64,000 nt of DNA from CAVQRC01 sp963715045 (GTDB taxonomy: Bacteria; Planctomycetota; Planctomycetia; Pirellulales; Lacipirellulaceae): positions 1-64,000 of the forward strand of contig CAVQRC010000008.1 in the NCBI GenBank assembly GCA_963715045.1, written 5' to 3'. The position numbers and the translations under genes are program-made. Each line of letters opens with the position of its first letter. Positions within the stretch are counted from its first letter, which is position 1. The notes under the pieces were generated by a model, which was not told the DNA's origin, searched no databases, and saw only the letters and a program-made list of their open reading frames with translations. Positions 21,880 through 29,990 of this stretch are shown here, piece by piece.

Positions 21880-23342
21880 CGGGATCCATCTCCTGAAGCG
21901 GTTGCCACGCGGAGGTAGCGGACCGCCCGGTGGTGTCTCTCAACGAGTGCCTGGTATGAATCTGTATCGGCATAATTGGCGGCTGCAGCCGCATAGGTCT
22001 CGACCGCCTGAGGCCATTGGCGGAGCATTTCGTAGCACTTGCCTGCCTGGAGCGCGGCTCGGGCGAGCCACTCGGGCGAATCGTGGACTTCGTTCGCGGC
22101 GAGAAAGATGTGCAGTGCCTCGCCGTACCGCCGCTCGTGCAGGTAGGTTTCGCCGAGCATAAAGTGCGCCATTGCCTGGAGTTCGGTGCCGCGGACGGCG
22201 GTTGCGGCGAGTATCCGGTCGTAGGCTTCGCGGGCCTGCTGCATTTCGCCGCGTGCGGCGCGACAGCGACCGAGCAGGTAATCGACTTCGAACCGCAGGG
22301 GAAAGTCGGGGGACTGCTCGGCAATGACCTCGGCGAATGCGAGCGCGTCTCTCCAGTGACCGAGGTGGGCCAGAAGCTGCCCGCGGCGGAGGGGAATAAC
22401 GGCCACCCATGCTTCGCGGCGACCCTGTGTGGTCTGGGCGAGCCGCTCGAAACGAGGCTGGGCCAGATCGTATCTTCCGAGACGGAAATACGATTCGGCG
22501 ATCCAGAACTCGGCCGGTGTACGCAACGGGTGGGCGGGGTACTCGTCGATGAGGCGTTCGAGGAAGGTGATCGATTGCGGCCACGCTTCCTCGGTTCTGG
22601 CGAGGTCGGCGGCCAGGTACAGCGCTCGCGGAAGCAGCACGTCGTTGGGGGCCACGCTGGCGGTCGGGACGGCAATGGTGTCGGCGTTCGCGTCTTGCCG
22701 CGGCGGGTGGGTGGAGTCTTCGAGCCGCGTGAGCAGTTTGTCGATCAGCTTGCGGGCGCGGCGCGGGTGCCCGCCGGCGAGGGCCTCTTCGCCGAGACGC
22801 AGAGTGGTCTCCGCCCAATAGGGGCCGTCGGGGAGATCGTCGTGGAGTTGCTGCCAGGGATCGTCGTGGTCGAGCGTGGCCTCGTTGCGACGCGCGAGCC
22901 AGCCGAGCTGGTACAGGGCCGCGTCTCTGTGGGGCGAATCAGGGTAGTCTGCGAGAAACTGCTCGAGCACCTGCTGAGCTTCGCGGCGCTGCTCGAGCCG
23001 GGCATGGACCCAGGCGACGCGAAGCATCGCCAGTGGCCGCTGCGGTGCTTGAGGATCTGCGTCGACCACCGAACGGTAGAGACTGATTGCCGCGTCGAAC
23101 TGGCCGGCGGACTCGCAGGCGGCCGCGCGGGCGGTGAGGGCGGCGGCGTCGAGGCTGCGGGCTTCGTCGGCTGGCGGTGACGTCGGCGCGGCCGCCGGAG
23201 GAGTCGCCACGTGTTCAGACTGACCCGACTGCCCTGACTGCCCGTACACCGCGCCGGGAACGCACAGCGAGATCGCCACCATCGCGCTCAGTGAACGAAT
23301 CGAGTGAGCGAGGCCGGGTCGTTTCCACGGGCACCTGATCAT
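21876..23342 (-). CDS. Secreted tetratricopeptide-repeat protein
   Basis: 488 residues. A signal peptide ends near VYGQ (residue 35), a short Gln/Ser/Pro spacer follows, then about ten TPR-like helix pairs: for example [56 protein letters not shown] and [15 protein letters not shown]. Such repeat proteins act as scaffolds; in Tol-Pal systems the YbgF/CpoB protein is of this kind. It is first in the operon that continues with exbB, exbD and the cyclase-fold gene, with the next start overlapping its stop. I infer a periplasmic assembly factor for that energised complex. Intact frame. Confidence 0.8.
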   Translation of the reverse strand: MIRCPWKRPGLAHSIRSLSAMVAISLCVPGAVYGQSGQSGQSEHVATPPAAAPTSPPADEARSLDAAALTARAAACESAGQFDAAISLYRSVVDADPQAPQRPLAMLRVAWVHARLEQRREAQQVLEQFLADYPDSPHRDAALYQLGWLARRNEATLDHDDPWQQLHDDLPDGPYWAETTLRLGEEALAGGHPRRARKLIDKLLTRLEDSTHPPRQDANADTIAVPTASVAPNDVLLPRALYLAADLARTEEAWPQSITFLERLIDEYPAHPLRTPAEFWIAESYFRLGRYDLAQPRFERLAQTTQGRREAWVAVIPLRRGQLLAHLGHWRDALAFAEVIAEQSPDFPLRFEVDYLLGRCRAARGEMQQAREAYDRILAATAVRGTELQAMAHFMLGETYLHERRYGEALHIFLAANEVHDSPEWLARAALQAGKCYEMLRQWPQAVETYAAAAANYADTDSYQALVERHHRAVRYLRVATASGDGSR

Positions 23343-23478
23343 CGTCTTGAGATGTGGTTGCAGGTAACCGGGTAAATTCGCGATGCTTTCTTTCCGATCG
23401 CTTAACTTTGCGACTTTGGAACGGTCTTCCTGGTAGCTCGAACTGCTTTGTCCGGAGTGCCAAGGTGTCGCGTCAAGG

Positions 23479-23538
23479 GGTTCCCGTCACGGGGTTCCCG
23501 TCACGGAGTGACGGGACTACACGGAGTGACGGGACTAC
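23479..23538. repeat. Palindromic repeat cluster at a gene end
   Basis: Two copies of GGTTCCCGTCAC are followed by two copies of GGAGTGACGGGACTAC, so the segment folds into a hairpin around CCCGTCAC-GGA-GTGACGGG. It overlaps the stop codon of the lipoprotein gene on the minus strand and lies in the gap before the TPR operon. It may act as a terminator or be a small dispersed palindrome. Confidence 0.5.
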
Positions 23539-24107
23539 AAATCTGCATCGACGTTGCCGACCATTCGCAGGTGGGCGTGATCGATGTAGACGACCTCGCG
23601 AGAGTCTTCATCGACGAGCGTCTGCGGGAAGGGCCAGCCTACCCGGGTGGTCTCTTCGAAGAAGACGGTGCACTTGTAGTTGACGTGATGCAGTTGGGCC
23701 GGGCCGATGAGCGGATATACCCGCGGCGGATCGACGTAGTCGGCAATCTTTTCTTTGATGATCCGCACGTTGTCGCGGTACTTGGTGTACAAGAGCGGCA
23801 CTCCACCCTCGACGGGATCGGCACCCTCGAGCGTCCGCATGACTTCGTCGTCGCTGGGTGGGTCGAGGCCGATAGGCTCTTCGCCCTCACCGATCGGCGG
23901 AAGGATGGGAACCCGCCCGTATCGCTCGTGGAACCAGAATTCGTTCTCTTTGGCCTTCTGCAAGTAGGGGCTGACAGGGATTGGCACGCTGGCGATCCCG
24001 AGGCTCGGGCCGAGCGTGGTGAGTCCCGACCAGCAGCCGGTCGTGAACAGAAGTGGCGTCGCGATAGTGGCGGCCAACAAGAGCATCTTCAACCGTGCCA
24101 TTGTCAT
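23535..24107 (-). CDS. Predicted lipoprotein, unknown function
   Basis: 190 residues. A lipoprotein signal (LLLAATIATPLLFTTGC) places the lipidated cysteine near residue 25. The mature part begins WSGLTTLGPSLG and contains a Pro-rich stretch (RVPILPPIGEGEEPIG) and a compact C-terminal domain ending VVYIDHAHLRMVG. I recognise no enzyme motif; the protein resembles conserved hypothetical planctomycete lipoproteins. It is monocistronic on the minus strand, downstream of the terminator of the BON-domain gene, and its stop lies in the palindromic repeat at 23.5 kb. Intact frame. Confidence 0.7.
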   Translation of the reverse strand: MTMARLKMLLLAATIATPLLFTTGCWSGLTTLGPSLGIASVPIPVSPYLQKAKENEFWFHERYGRVPILPPIGEGEEPIGLDPPSDDEVMRTLEGADPVEGGVPLLYTKYRDNVRIIKEKIADYVDPPRVYPLIGPAQLHHVNYKCTVFFEETTRVGWPFPQTLVDEDSREVVYIDHAHLRMVGNVDADL

Positions 24108-24279
24108 TCCTGCGCCTGAGCAGAGCCTCTCGCGGAACCGCGGGCTTCTTGAGAGCCGCCCGGCAGCAACTCGCTGCCGCTGTTCCGTGAATGATCCTTG
24201 TACCTGTGGTTGTTATCGAGAACGACTGGGTAGAACTTGCGGGTAAATCCGGAATTGTCGGTAAATCCGCGTAGGGAAA

Positions 24280-24316
24280 GAAAAAGACCTCGTCTGCCCG
24301 AGGGCAAACGAGGTCT
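24280..24316 (-). terminator. Rho-independent terminator after the BON-domain gene
   Basis: Hairpin with arms AGACCTCGT (24285-24293) and ACGAGGTCT (24308-24316), extended by a TGCC/GGCA inner pairing. Read on the minus strand it is followed by TTTTTCTTT. It lies 40 bases past the stop at 24356. Confidence 0.85.
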
Positions 24317-24355
24317 GGATCGTTGTCTTGCGTCTACGAAGCTGCTGTGCGGGGC

Positions 24356-25090
24356 TTACTCGTGGAAGTCGAGCATCCACCAGCCATCATCCCATTCGAG
24401 CGTGACCTTCCGCCATCCGAGCGGCACTTGCGGGTAGGGATAGAACGGGCCGATGTACGGCCAGGCGCTCGGCGAGTACTGCTTGGGGTAAGTCAACGCG
24501 GCATAGTTTGGGTGGGCCGCGTAGCTTGGCCAGGCGTGGTTGGGCATCACGGCGTGATCGTAGTTCACCCGTTGGGCCGCACCTGCTGGCATCTGCGCCA
24601 TGGGCATTGGAGCTCCGGTGGCGCCGCCTTGCATTTGCATGTAGCCCGGCTCGGCCCCGTAGACTTCGCCGCCTTCATACGAAGCCGGCTGGGCCTGGCG
24701 GTAGTCGGTGCGGCCGATTGGACGTGGCAGTTGCTCCGACCGTCCTCGCAGTGGGTTTCCTCTGGCGGCCGATTGCACCCGAGGCGGTGCCGGTGCGTCC
24801 GGAGCGACCGGCATGACTTCCAGGCCGTTGAAGACCTGGTCGACTCCGCCAACGCGGTTTGCGATCTGAGTGGCGGCCCCCAACTGGTCCGGGCTGGAGA
24901 CCGAGCCGAGCAGCCAGGCAGCGCCGTCCTTGCACTTGATGTCGAGTCGGTAGCCTTTGAGGCGACCACTTTCCTTGATGGCTTGAGCGATCCGCTGGGC
25001 CGTGGCTGCATCGGCAGCGTCGTCGGCCAGGGCAGCAGAACATGTCAACACAAGCACCGTGGAAAGCAGCGCGAATACGGTTGCTTTCAT
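24356..25090 (-). CDS. Secreted BON-domain protein
   Basis: 244 residues. The signal peptide MKATVFALLSTVLVLTCSAALA is followed by a BON domain at about residues 28-92 (IAQAIKESGRLKGYRLDIKC, then GAAWLLGSVSSPDQ and AATQIANRVGGVDQVFNGLEV). BON domains bind membranes or ligands in the periplasm. The remainder is a Pro/Met/Gln/Tyr-rich low-complexity tail ending in a conserved-looking WRKVTLEWDDGWWMLDFHE. An AAGGAGGGG site immediately precedes ATG 25088-25090. Single-gene unit ending in a strong terminator. Specific role unknown, perhaps cell-envelope stress. Confidence 0.8.
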   Translation of the reverse strand: MKATVFALLSTVLVLTCSAALADDAADAATAQRIAQAIKESGRLKGYRLDIKCKDGAAWLLGSVSSPDQLGAATQIANRVGGVDQVFNGLEVMPVAPDAPAPPRVQSAARGNPLRGRSEQLPRPIGRTDYRQAQPASYEGGEVYGAEPGYMQMQGGATGAPMPMAQMPAGAAQRVNYDHAVMPNHAWPSYAAHPNYAALTYPKQYSPSAWPYIGPFYPYPQVPLGWRKVTLEWDDGWWMLDFHE

Positions 25091-26705
25091 TGTCCCCCCT
25101 CCTTGAGGTTTGGCTTAGCCATGTTGCGCCGCGAACCCACCGCTGCGGGGCTCCGAGCACGGTCGTTGGGTTGACCGGGACCGGATTGGGTTCTGCCGGA
25201 CGCGAGTACTGGTTCGCACCTGATTAGTGTTTCATTTCGGCATCCAATGTTGCGGGAGGGGAGCTTTTTTCCAATTTTGCAGCTTGTGGCGATCCGCAGC
25301 CCGGCAGGGTTTACCTAACCCGTAAAGTCGTGGGCCGGGAGGCGTTGCGACGCTGTCTTGAGGTTTGGTACGCCAATTGCCCTGATGAGTCCTGCTGGCT
25401 CCTCGGTTTCGGAGGCGATGGGCACTGCGCTCCATCCCTGGATCGGGCAGTCGCTCTGCTTCCGCAACGTCGGCAGTGAGGGCACCTAAGGGGAGAAATA
25501 TTTCATAAGAGGTTACAGGGTAATGATTTGCAGACCGCGACGCACTGCTGGGCTTTCTGTCCAACCCAAGTACCGATGCACTCGTCAGTCCCCGCACCAC
25601 GCCAAGCGGGGGCACTGGTCGGCGACGGTCAGCGGTCCAAGGGGCCGCTGGGGCCGGACTGCCACGCGGAGTTCGCGTCGTTGACGCCTGCCGCGCGATC
25701 GCCGATTCCGCCTTCTACGTGTCCCTCGGGCATGCGCAGGACTGCGCTTAAGTCTTTTTATTGAAAGAGGTTAAGTCGTTTCTTGCGGCCCTGAAGGGAC
25801 GTCGGTGGGATTCGGCTCAGGGTTTCCCGAGTCATCCAGAAGCATTTGGTTCATCGATCGCGGCTGGTTCCACCACCGGTTCGATGAGCGCGTGCGTTGC
25901 CCGGCCCCCGCAAAGGGAGTGTCTGCCTATCAATAAGTCTTTACATAGAAGAACTTTACGTTGATTTTCCGGTAAGTCGGGAGAGATATAGCCGCTCCGC
26001 GCAGGGTGCTCCCCTGTCCGGGAACGTCGGCATGCGCTCTCGCCATTGAAAATTCGCCTGGCCGTTGCGGTGCTGGGATACAACTCGATTCGTCAACGCA
26101 AACGCTTACTCTGATTGGATTTACGATTCAATTCAGGGTGGGGCTCGAGGGGTCTGCGGTAGCTCCGGGGTTCGTGAGAGCTGCCGGCGAGGTCCGTACG
26201 CGTTGCCACTGCCCGACCGTCTCCCAGCTGGGGTGCGAAGTTCTCCGCATTTCGGCGGGAAATGGCGTCCGAAACTCGTTTTGTCTTGCTGACGCGCGAA
26301 GGCGAAACCGCGCGGAGAGTCCGGAAGGACCGTACCCTTGGCTGTTTCACTAAAATAGTGAAACTGGGTCACCTTTTTTGTGAATGCACTCCCAAATCTT
26401 TACACGGCTATGACTTATGGGCAGCGCAGATCGCCGCTGCGACGCTCCAGGAGGCGATTTCCCGACCCCAAGTGCATCGTAAACCGTTTGCTCGAAATAA
26501 CTTGCAGCGGGAATCGCGGGTTTCACCACGACGGTGACACCACGACGGTATCTGCTCGACCCAGAGCGGGGAGCTGGCGGAAAAAACCAGAAAGAAATCG
26601 CGAGAATCGCGAGACTGCGTTTTTCCGCGGTTTTCTGTGTGTTTGCTGGACCGAGGAGCGGGGACAGAAGGTGTTTCCGCGGCGTCTCGTGCGGGATTCC
26701 ACCGA
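25091..26705. other. 1.6-kb stretch without a convincing gene
   Basis: Open frames here are short, overlap on both strands and match nothing I know. The segment has lower, uneven GC and contains a perfect hairpin at 26344-26364 and a doubled 12-mer CACCACGACGGT near 26523-26548. It may be decayed coding sequence, a regulatory region or an unrecognised RNA. It ends at the -24/-12 promoter at 26706. Confidence 0.5.
26344..26364. promoter_or_regulatory. Perfect 9-bp hairpin followed by a T tract
   Basis: GTTTCACTA and TAGTGAAAC flank an AAA loop; about ten bases later there is a run of six T on the plus strand. It could be a plus-strand terminator with a displaced U tract or a palindromic operator. 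No gene immediately upstream claims it. Confidence 0.45.
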
Positions 26706-26721
26706 TTGGCACACACGTTGC
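26706..26721 (+). promoter_or_regulatory. Sigma-54 (-24/-12) promoter
   Basis: TTGGCACACACGTTGC matches the RpoN consensus TTGGCAC-N5-TTGC, with GG and GC correctly spaced (12 bases between the second G and the C). It lies 92 bases upstream of the small basic protein's start and 30 bases upstream of the leader ORF. Two more such promoters and a sigma-54 activator gene occur in this window. Confidence 0.8.
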
Positions 26722-26735
26722 GTTTGGAGGCCCCC

Positions 26736-26801
26736 ATGAACTTAACTTCGGGGAAGCCGAGGGGAAGTAACCGCCAACTACCCAAGGAGATGAGTCAATG
26801 A
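26736..26801 (+). CDS. Possible 21-residue leader peptide
   Basis: Starts at ATG 26736 after a TTTGGAGG site and ends in an ATGA overlap with the next start (26798). It begins MNLTSGKPRG and is polar and basic. Placed between the sigma-54 promoter and the small basic protein, it could couple their translation. Evidence is positional only. Confidence 0.35.
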   Translation: MNLTSGKPRGSNRQLPKEMSQ

Positions 26802-26977
26802 CCTTCGACGCTCGCAGTGACGAATTCCAAGAGTTGGATGACGACAGTCGTCAGATCAAGTACCAACGATCGCGGCAGCCCAGGGCCGCGAGAGAAGGGT
26901 CACGCAAGCGAAGGGGTCCATCTCGGAAAGTTGGTTGTGGCTTTGCCGCTCGTCGTAACAAGCGGTGGAGCTGGTAG
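26798..26977 (+). CDS. Small Arg/Lys-rich protein of 59 residues
   Basis: Starts with ATG 26798, preceded by CAAGGAGATGAG, a strong ribosome site. The protein has an acidic head (MTFDARSDEFQELDDD) followed by a strongly basic body with about seventeen Arg/Lys and a C-terminus GFAARRNKRWSW. No known domain. A -24/-12 promoter lies upstream and a strong terminator starts 7 bases downstream, so it is a complete monocistronic unit apart from the leader ORF. The basic, probably disordered body suggests nucleic-acid binding, which is inference only. It appears to resemble small conserved planctomycete proteins, but I cannot confirm that. Confidence 0.7.
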   Translation: MTFDARSDEFQELDDDSRQIKYQRSRQPRAAREGSRKRRGPSRKVGCGFAARRNKRWSW

Positions 26978-26983
26978 GGCACC

Positions 26984-27022
26984 AAGGCGGCTGCGTTCGG
27001 GGACGCAGCCGCCTTATTTTTT
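26984..27022 (+). terminator. Strong rho-independent terminator
   Basis: Thirteen-base stem AAGGCGGCTGCGT / ACGCAGCCGCCTT around a six-base TCGGGG loop, followed by ATTTTTT on the plus strand. It ends the small basic protein's transcript and separates it from the convergent redoxin gene. Confidence 0.92.
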
Positions 27023-27043
27023 GCGCGGCCCAGGTTCCGTGGG

Positions 27044-28954
27044 CTACTTCTTGAGCAAGGTTCGCAGCTCGCCGCTCAACTCGGCGATGTGAATGCTCCG
27101 CGAGAGGACCTTGCCTTCGTCGTCGATCAAGAGCATGGTCGGCAACGTCAACACTCCCAGTTCGTAGGCAAGTCGACTGTCGAGTCCGCCCGGTTCGTAC
27201 ATCTGCTGCCAGGGCAGCCGGTTCTCTTGAAGGTAGTCTTCGACCTCCGCCTGGCGATTGTCGAGGTTGATACCGATGACGTCGAAGCCGCTCTTGGCAT
27301 ATTTCGCGTACAGCTCTTTGAGCCGGGCGATATCGGTTTTGCAGGGCTCGCACCAGGTGGCCCAATATTGAATGACGACGACTTTGCCGCGGTACTCGGC
27401 CAGATCGACGTTGCCGCCGCTTAGATTCTTGCCGCGGAGCACGAGCGGCTTTCCGACCGAGTCGAGTCGCCGCGCGGCCCCGGCAGCTTTCTTCGCCTGA
27501 GGGGTCCCCGCGAACGATTTGGCGGCAGATTGGTACCACTGGAGTGCCTTGTCGACGTCGCCGGCAAACTCCTGCGCCATTCCGAGTTCGAGCAGTGCGT
27601 CTGCCGCGTCCAGGCATTTCGGATACTTGCGGACAAACCCCTCGAGATCGGCCAGCCGCTTTTCCTGGACCTTGGTGATATCTTTCGCCCGACTCAACGC
27701 CAGACCGTACTCGGCAGCGAGCGTGCGATATTCGACGGCCGCAACCAGGTCCAGATCGGCTTTTCCTTTGACGAGTTGATCACGCAAGGCGACCAGCCGC
27801 GAGTAGCCGTCCGGATAGCCGCCCGATTGCACTTCCGCGCTGAGCGTGTCGGACATCTGACGGATCCACTGGCTCTTCTGAAGGTCGCTCGACGCCGACT
27901 TGATCAGGGCCTCGAGGACTTCCGCCCGACGGTCGTTCAACGCGATTCGCTGTTTGCCCGCAGCGGAAATGATCTGGCGGTCGAGTTGTTCGAGCTCGGC
28001 CATCTGCTTCTGTTCGGCTTCCGTCGGACCGCCGGTGCTCAGCGGCGACGCAGCCGTATCGGCCAGCGAGCCGCCCGGAGGTGCCAGATACTGCCCCCGA
28101 TTGGCCGATACCTCGGCCGTTTCTCCCGGCAGATCAACGAGCTTCCAGACGTTACCGACCTGGATCAGGGTGCCGAGCGAGAGTTGTGCGTGCTTTCCGT
28201 CGGTCTCGACCAGGGCCCCCACGTTCTCGTAGCACAACACGTCCTTGGTCGAACCTTCCGTCCCGGCCGGGATGATGCCCGGCCGTGTACCGCCGAAATC
28301 GACGTATTTTGTCGTGCGAGTGACGTCGCTGGTCTTGGCAGCGGCCGTGCGGAACTTCGAGCGTGCCTGGCCGATTCGTTCCTTCAGCTGTTTGAGCTGT
28401 TCGTCGCCGAGCCCCAGCGTGTCGGCTTCCTTGGTCGTCAGAAGAATACTCTCAAACGCCAGTCGATCCCGGTCGCGCAGGGCGCGAACGGCTTCTTCGG
28501 CGACCTCTTCGGCCGAGATCGCCCGCCATCCGTCGATCTTGCCGTCTTCGTTGCGGTCGATCGCCCATCGCGTTCCGCCCGTGTGGAACCAACGATGCTG
28601 GTCGGCCTTACCGTTGAAGTTCGCATCGATGTCGCGATAGACCTCGAGTCCGTTGAAGTAATAGCTCCACTGGTCGACGACGTTGTCGCCGTTCGTATCG
28701 ACGAATCGCCGGAGGATTCTGCCGTTGGGATCGCGAACCACCCAGCCGGTCCGCCGCTTGTCCTTTTCCGCGTTAATCGTGCAACTTGCAACGGTCGCCG
28801 AAGCGGGGATGTCGTATTCGATGTCGGATTGGACCGGCTTGAATCGAAGGGCATCTTTGGCGGTCGGGTTTGCCCCGGTTGCCAGGTTTTCGCTGCCTGC
28901 CCAGACGCCGCAGGTCACTATCATCAACGGTACCAGTGATTTACGCATCGGCAT
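27044..28954 (-). CDS. Secreted TlpA-like thioredoxin-fold protein with a large N-terminal extension
   Basis: About 636 residues. After a signal peptide (MPMRKSLVPLMIVTCGVWAG), residues 60-140 hold a repeat-like region with DTNGDNVVDQW and DRNEDGKIDGW, EF-hand-like loops. A long helical middle part follows. The C-terminal 140 residues are a TlpA/ResA-type domain: VVIQYWATWCEPCKTDIARLKEL carries the CxxC active site near residue 537, and LTLPTMLLIDDEGKV includes the cis-proline. It likely reduces disulphides or assists cytochrome c maturation in the periplasm. ATG at 28954 is preferred over an upstream start because it yields the signal peptide. Intact frame; convergent with the small basic gene. 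Confidence 0.85.
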   Translation of the reverse strand: MPMRKSLVPLMIVTCGVWAGSENLATGANPTAKDALRFKPVQSDIEYDIPASATVASCTINAEKDKRRTGWVVRDPNGRILRRFVDTNGDNVVDQWSYYFNGLEVYRDIDANFNGKADQHRWFHTGGTRWAIDRNEDGKIDGWRAISAEEVAEEAVRALRDRDRLAFESILLTTKEADTLGLGDEQLKQLKERIGQARSKFRTAAAKTSDVTRTTKYVDFGGTRPGIIPAGTEGSTKDVLCYENVGALVETDGKHAQLSLGTLIQVGNVWKLVDLPGETAEVSANRGQYLAPPGGSLADTAASPLSTGGPTEAEQKQMAELEQLDRQIISAAGKQRIALNDRRAEVLEALIKSASSDLQKSQWIRQMSDTLSAEVQSGGYPDGYSRLVALRDQLVKGKADLDLVAAVEYRTLAAEYGLALSRAKDITKVQEKRLADLEGFVRKYPKCLDAADALLELGMAQEFAGDVDKALQWYQSAAKSFAGTPQAKKAAGAARRLDSVGKPLVLRGKNLSGGNVDLAEYRGKVVVIQYWATWCEPCKTDIARLKELYAKYAKSGFDVIGINLDNRQAEVEDYLQENRLPWQQMYEPGGLDSRLAYELGVLTLPTMLLIDDEGKVLSRSIHIAELSGELRTLLKK

Positions 28955-29065
28955 TGGGATCACGCCTCGGGGACAGAGAGAAACGGACGAGAGACTCGCT
29001 CGGCGTAACGCGCCGCTATCTTTGCGGGTAATGCCGTTTGAGCACACCCCGATTCCTACATCGGA

Positions 29066-29165
29066 CGGGGGAGGGGGGAGGGATTAGGGATTAGGGATTA
29101 GGGGTGAGGGATGAGTCTGGGGACTGGGATCTGGGGGCTGGGATCTGGGGTCAGGGGTGGGGTGC
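29066..29165. repeat. G-rich low-complexity tract with GGGATTA heptamers
   Basis: Contains three tandem GGGATTA units (29079-29100) and further G runs through GGGATCTGGGG motifs. The plus strand can form G-quadruplexes. It sits between the redoxin gene and tRNA-Ile. A related GGGATTAGGGATGAGGG piece occurs near 56.94 kb, upstream of the sigma-54 activator. Confidence 0.7.
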
Positions 29166-29419
29166 AGGAAGGGGCATCTGAAGGACGAAGGACTAATTAC
29201 TAATGACTAAGGAATTCCCAATGACGAAATCTCCACAAAGATGCACTGAGGGCCGTGCGTCGCTGACCGGCCTTGGTCCAATCGCTCAGGAGCTGCTGCA
29301 GAAGGCCGGACCTCCGCAACTGGGTTCCGGCACCGTCCGTGGCAGGGGAGCTTTATCAGGGCTTTCGAAGAAATTGACGTGGCGCTAGAATGTGAACTCG
29401 TCGGCACACGGCTGCTAGC

Positions 29420-29494
29420 GGGCGCGTAGCTCAGTTGGTTAGAGCGCAGCCCTGATAAGGCTGAGGTCCCAAGTTCGAGTCTTGCGCGCCACCA
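29420..29494 (+). tRNA. tRNA-Ile (anticodon GAT), two bases short
   Basis: Acceptor GGGCGCG, D stem GCTC/GAGC, anticodon stem CAGCC/GGCTG with loop CTGATAA (anticodon GAT), variable AGGTC, T stem CCAAG with loop TTCGAGT. The 3' side reads CTTGCGCGCC followed by ACCA. Full pairing would need CTTGG plus CGCGCCC, so one G and one C appear lost from short homopolymers. This fits the indel errors elsewhere and is not good evidence of a dead tRNA. CCA is encoded. Confidence 0.88.
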
Positions 29495-29706
29495 CTCTTA
29501 CTAAGTTGTTTCTGGGTCTGTTGTTAGATGCCTGCGGTTGGTCTGTGCCTGCCATCTGACGCATTTGGAAACCACACGGCCGGGGGCCAGGCGATTTCGC
29601 GATGCGAGCATTTCGCCGCGACGCAAGACCGCAGCAGTCTCGGGCCATCCACGACGCGGCCTGTGACAGGGTGGGTGCCCCAATTCGCCAACAGCCCATG
29701 GCTTTC

Positions 29707-29910
29707 ATGCCGCCGATACCCAGTAGAAGCGATTCGAATCGCTTTTCGCTGCGAACACTCTTCGTCTTTGTCACCGCCTGCGCAGCGATATTGGCCTTTG
29801 GGCCACACGTCGCCAGGCCGATTGCGGAGATGTTCCAATATGCGGCCGACGGGTTCCCAGAGCCGGGGAGCAAGGAAGAGATTCGAGCCGTTCAACGGCG
29901 ATGGTGGTGA
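29707..29910 (+). CDS. Small single-helix membrane protein
   Basis: 67 residues from ATG 29707: a short polar N-terminus, then RFSLRTLFVFVTACAAILAFG, a membrane helix preceded by the RFSLRTL motif often found at the start of planctomycete membrane proteins. The tail is short and charged (SKEEIRAVQRRWW). No known function. An in-frame ATG at 29698 is an alternative start. It lies about 210 bases past tRNA-Ile and convergent with the DUF2156 gene. The RFSLRTL motif is the main reason to believe it is real. Confidence 0.5.
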   Translation: MPPIPSRSDSNRFSLRTLFVFVTACAAILAFGPHVARPIAEMFQYAADGFPEPGSKEEIRAVQRRWW

Positions 29911-29990
29911 TAAGGTCCGTTTACGAAAGAATCAGAATCCGGGAGCAACTGTGAGTGCGACGGGGATTGCTCCAGGCGTCTGCCAATCGC

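Noticed and set aside
27530..28939. Plus-strand open frame opposite the TlpA-like gene
   Set aside because: The opposite strand has a signal peptide, CxxC active site and intact frame; this one has neither motif nor ribosome site.
29420..29494. tRNA-Ile as a pseudogene
   Set aside because: The only defects are one base missing from each of two short homopolymers, the error type seen throughout the window.
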